From: Larix kaempferi
Lineage: Eukaryota; Streptophyta; Pinopsida; Pinales; Pinaceae
Length of the DNA stretch: 64,000 nucleotides
Assembly: GCA_027924585.1 (NCBI GenBank)
Contig: BSBM01000753.1
Span: 21,843,501-21,907,500, forward strand
Reading direction: 5' to 3'
Part shown: positions 60,813 through 64,000 of the stretch, piece by piece
Layout: each line of letters opens with the position of its first letter
How positions within the stretch are numbered: the stretch's first letter is position 1
Translations under genes and position numbers: made by a program
Notes under the pieces: generated by a model
What the model saw: only the letters and a program-made list of their open reading frames with translations
What the model was told of the DNA's origin: nothing
Databases searched by the model: none

Positions 60813-62438
60813 TCAAGCGTAATACCACTTGAGGTAGAGCCCATTTCTAGGCTCCTTCAAGATGTTCCCCTCATAGTCCTCTAATTCATGGGCTCCTTTT
60901 TTTAGGACACGCCTCACAATGTAAGGACCGTGCCACATGGGGTTAAACTTGCCTTCCCCCAGGGGTTCTTTAGCTTGATCATATAAGAGGACCAAGTCAC
61001 CTTCAGCATATTGCTTGGGATGGACAGACCTATCGTACTGAACCTTAACGCGACATTTATTGGAATCTATAGCCACAACGGCATTTCGACATTGCTCATC
61101 AAGTTGCTCAAGGTGGATTAAACGTTGCTCAATACCCCTCGTATCAGGGAGGAGCTCTATGGCCAGTTTAAGCGAAGGGATTTCACATTCAATTGGTAAA
61201 ATCGACTCCAAACCATGTACCAGCTGAAATGGTGAGAACCCTGTGGCAGTCTTGACTGCGGTTTGATACTCCCACAAAGCAGGATATAACATAATATGCC
61301 AGTTGTTCTTGCTTTGTTGGATGGTACGTTGAAGAATGGTCTTTAAAGACTTATTGACTACTTAAACCTAACCATTCACTTGGGGATATTAAGAATATGA
61401 GTGTTCTTGATGAAACCCAAGCTTGAGTGACAAATCCTCCATCATTTTATTCTAAAAGTGACTTCCATGGTCAGTGACAATCTCTTTCGGAATACCGAAC
61501 CGAGTGATAATCTAATTGAACACAAAATGGGCTGCTGTAGCACCATCGGCTTTTACGGTAGGCATGGCCTCAACCCATTTGGAAAAGTATTCCACGGCCA
61601 CTATGATATGGTGATGCCCCCCAGCCAAAGTTGGTTTGCAATCCATGAAATCCACCCCCCACTTGGTGAAGGGACCGATGGTGACGACCAAATGGAGGGG
61701 CGCTAGATGCGAGCGCATATTCCAAGAAAACACCTGGCAAGGGTGTCATCTCTTCACATCGTTCACACAATCTTTAAAGATGGAAGGCCAAAAGTAACCA
61801 GCTAGCATAATACGTTGGGTGGTAGAAAGCCTAGATAAGTGACCGCCATATGCCCCAGCATGGAAATCATTAAGCACACGCTCCACTTCTTCGTGATTCA
61901 AGCAATGACGAAGAATAGAATCCTTTCCTTGGCGATACAAAGTGTCACTGATGATAGTATAATATTTAGCGTGATGTTTCACACACCATCGCTCATCCCG
62001 CGAATAATGCAAAGGAAACTTCAAAGTTTGGAGATATACAATGACATCCCCATACCAAGGGTCCTTCAACGAGATAAGAAACAAGTGTTCATCCACAAAG
62101 GAATCTTCATGGATGACATCCTCATTAAGTCTCAGAAGGTTTGACATAAGTTTATCAAACACCAATGATTTCACTAACTTCGCCGAAGCAAAATCGAGAT
62201 CGAACTCCTGAAGGATCACAATCCATTTACTGTACTTCCCCCCTATAAGGCGTCGTGATAGCACGAACTGAAACGGATTGATATGCGCTACAACTGTGGT
62301 TGTTCTAAGAAAAATATAGTGTTGTAATCGTTGGACTACATGGACAGTCGCAAGTGCCAACTTTTCCACGTGAGTATATCTTAGTTCAGCGTCTACCATA
62401 TTTCGACTAAGATAATAGATCACATGCTCGACGAGCAC
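60813..62438 (-). pseudogene. Ty3/gypsy RNase H and integrase, 5'-truncated
   Basis: From 62438 the minus strand encodes the RT-linked RNase H (VEHVIYYLSRNMVDAELRYTH, WIVILQEFDLDF), then the HHCC zinc region (HAGAYGGHLS), the integrase core (WGVDFMDCK at 61670, VTDHGSH near 61470) and the integrase C-terminus (60813-61292: GFSPFQLVHGLE, GDLVLLYDQAKE, MWHGPYIVRRV). It begins abruptly near 62450, where RT should be, so everything upstream is missing. Several stops and frameshifts between 61300 and 61800. Confidence 0.88.
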
Positions 62439-62449
62439 ATCATCAACCT

Positions 62450-64000
62450 GAATTTTTTTGTAAACATTTTATTTATTTCATTTAATTTGTAAAAATTATG
62501 CATTAAAGAAATATTCCATTAAAATTGGAAAAACTAATCCTAGAAAGAATGTTTTTATTGATCACAAATTTTATTTACTCCAAGTGTTTTTAATATACAA
62601 TCATAAAAAATGAAATGTTGTATCATTTATAACTAGTTCGGTATGCCATAAATTAGGAGGAGTATATGAAAATCTTTAATTTCTTGAATCGTGAGAAAAA
62701 ATATTCATGAAGATATAAAATGTAGGATTAATGAAGTTAAGTTGCACACATAATTGCATGTTTTATTACAAGAAGATCTCTATCTATATTTGAAGTGAAC
62801 AAAGTATCATATTAAATATTTTTATTGTTAAATAACATATTATAATATAGCATGATTGGAAGGAAATCACAATATTAAATTAAAATAAAATAAATTATAA
62901 GAAATGTATTGATGTCGAACCAAATAATAACTATAAATTCGTCAAAATTGGGATAGTTGTTAGGTACAACATTATACATACACAATGAAAGTGTGAAGAA
63001 ATCGAATTAAGAAATCATGGCCGAGAATTACTTTCACCAAAAGGCAAAGAAAATGATAAGATTTTTAAATGTCGAAGAAATAGATGTTGAAACATATTTT
63101 TCAAATCTTTTAGTTGAACTTTATATATGACCCCATGCTCTTTTGAATTTATTTATGGCACATATCGAATGAGTCTAAATAGTCCACTTAGTACTCATTA
63201 TCAATTAATTATATGGTTTTACATTGTATTTTATTCCAAAAATTACATACCACATTTATACATTCATTTAATGCATATAAGAAGATAAAAGATAGAACAT
63301 ATCTCGTGCTTTGTTGGCCTGTAAGAGATTATTTCAGTTAATCATAATTGAGTTAGTAATACAAACTTACAAAAAAATGAATTGAGAAATCAAATTTCTT
63401 ATAGTTCAATGTCACTCACTTATGACCAATCACGTACTACCCTTAATACCACTTAGCACTCATTAGCAATAAATTTTGTGTTTTTAAACAATTGCAACTT
63501 TAATTATATGGGGCTTTATTTCAAAAATTACATACTGCATTGATAAACTCCTCTTATTAATGAATATACGCAAATAAAAGTCAATAATTTATTTCATGCC
63601 TTGTTGGCTTATATGAGATTATTGCAATTATAAACTATTAACTTAAGAATACATATTTACAAAACTTTGTGCGTGCCTTGTTGGCTTTTATGAGATGATT
63701 TTAATTACAAATATTTGATTTAAGAATGCAAATTAAAAAAATATTTTGAATGGGGAAATCAAGTGGTGTATGATGCAAAAAAATGTCAAACTAAAGGCAA
63801 TCATAAAAAATATTAATAATTGTATTTAAATATTATTGTTAATTCTCATCTATCTATAAAAGTTTTAAAAACATACAAATTAATTCATCAAAAAATGTGT
63901 CCAACTTGTATTGAAATATTGCAATGTACGCGTTAACAAATTTCTAAAAATTAATATCTTCACCTACTATAAAGAACTCAATGTTCTATTGAACATTCGA
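62450..64000. repeat. AT-rich region with dispersed direct repeats
   Basis: No coding signal. The block with CTTGTTGGCTT.TATGAGAT recurs at about 63308, 63598 and 63675, and 63170-63430 resembles 63440-63680 with a period near 290 bp. This looks like an old non-coding repeat adjoining the truncation point of the gypsy element. Confidence 0.6.

Overview
This window is nuclear DNA from a large-genome seed plant. A gymnosperm is the best guess, from the dense nested LTR retrotransposons, the element families and the single dispersed gene, but no single sequence proves it. I recognise one apparently intact cellular gene, a five-exon pectinesterase on the minus strand (12049-13625). Nearly everything else is retrotransposon, whole, broken or nested. 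There are no rRNA or tRNA genes, no CRISPR array and no organelle insert that I can see.

Layout. 1-3.5 kb: a minus-strand Ty1/copia element whose gag-protease-integrase frame is open for 844 codons and runs off the left edge, with primer-binding site (PBS) and 5' LTR. 3.5-7.4 kb: minus-strand element with an acidic ORF, PBS and a 2.0 kb LTR. 9.3-10.6 kb: decayed copia fragment. 10.6-11.8 kb: AT-rich repeats. 12.0-13.6 kb: pectinesterase. 13.9-14.2 kb: tandem repeats. 14.7-22.3 kb: near full-length L1-type LINE with a probable 12-bp target duplication, itself split by a 1.3 kb solo LTR. 24.1-26.55 kb: 3' half of a copia element, cut by the next one. 26.55-34.87 kb: plus-strand LTR element with gag and protease but no reverse transcriptase or integrase; instead it has a 936-codon coiled-coil ORF. 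34.9-44.7 kb: minus-strand Ty3/gypsy element with a tRNA-Asp PBS, split by another solo LTR with perfect TSD (TCCCC). 45.3-47.8 kb: an LTR of the same family as the two solo LTRs, next to a second acidic ORF. 49.36-55.56 kb: complete non-autonomous copia-type element (541-bp LTRs, TSD AGAAA) full of minisatellites. 58.4-62.45 kb: 3' half of a Tat-like gypsy element with integrase, an additional RNase H ORF after it, and an intron-containing plant mobile domain (PMD) gene in antisense. 62.45-64 kb: AT-rich repeats.

Three features deserve most attention: the RT-less element with the long coiled-coil ORF; the gypsy module of integrase, extra RNase H and antisense spliced PMD gene; and the satellite-carrying copia derivative. 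Across the decayed elements in-frame stops are mostly TAG where CAG is expected, as predicted for deamination of CHG-methylated cytosine; the first copia ORF has no stop at all and must be young.
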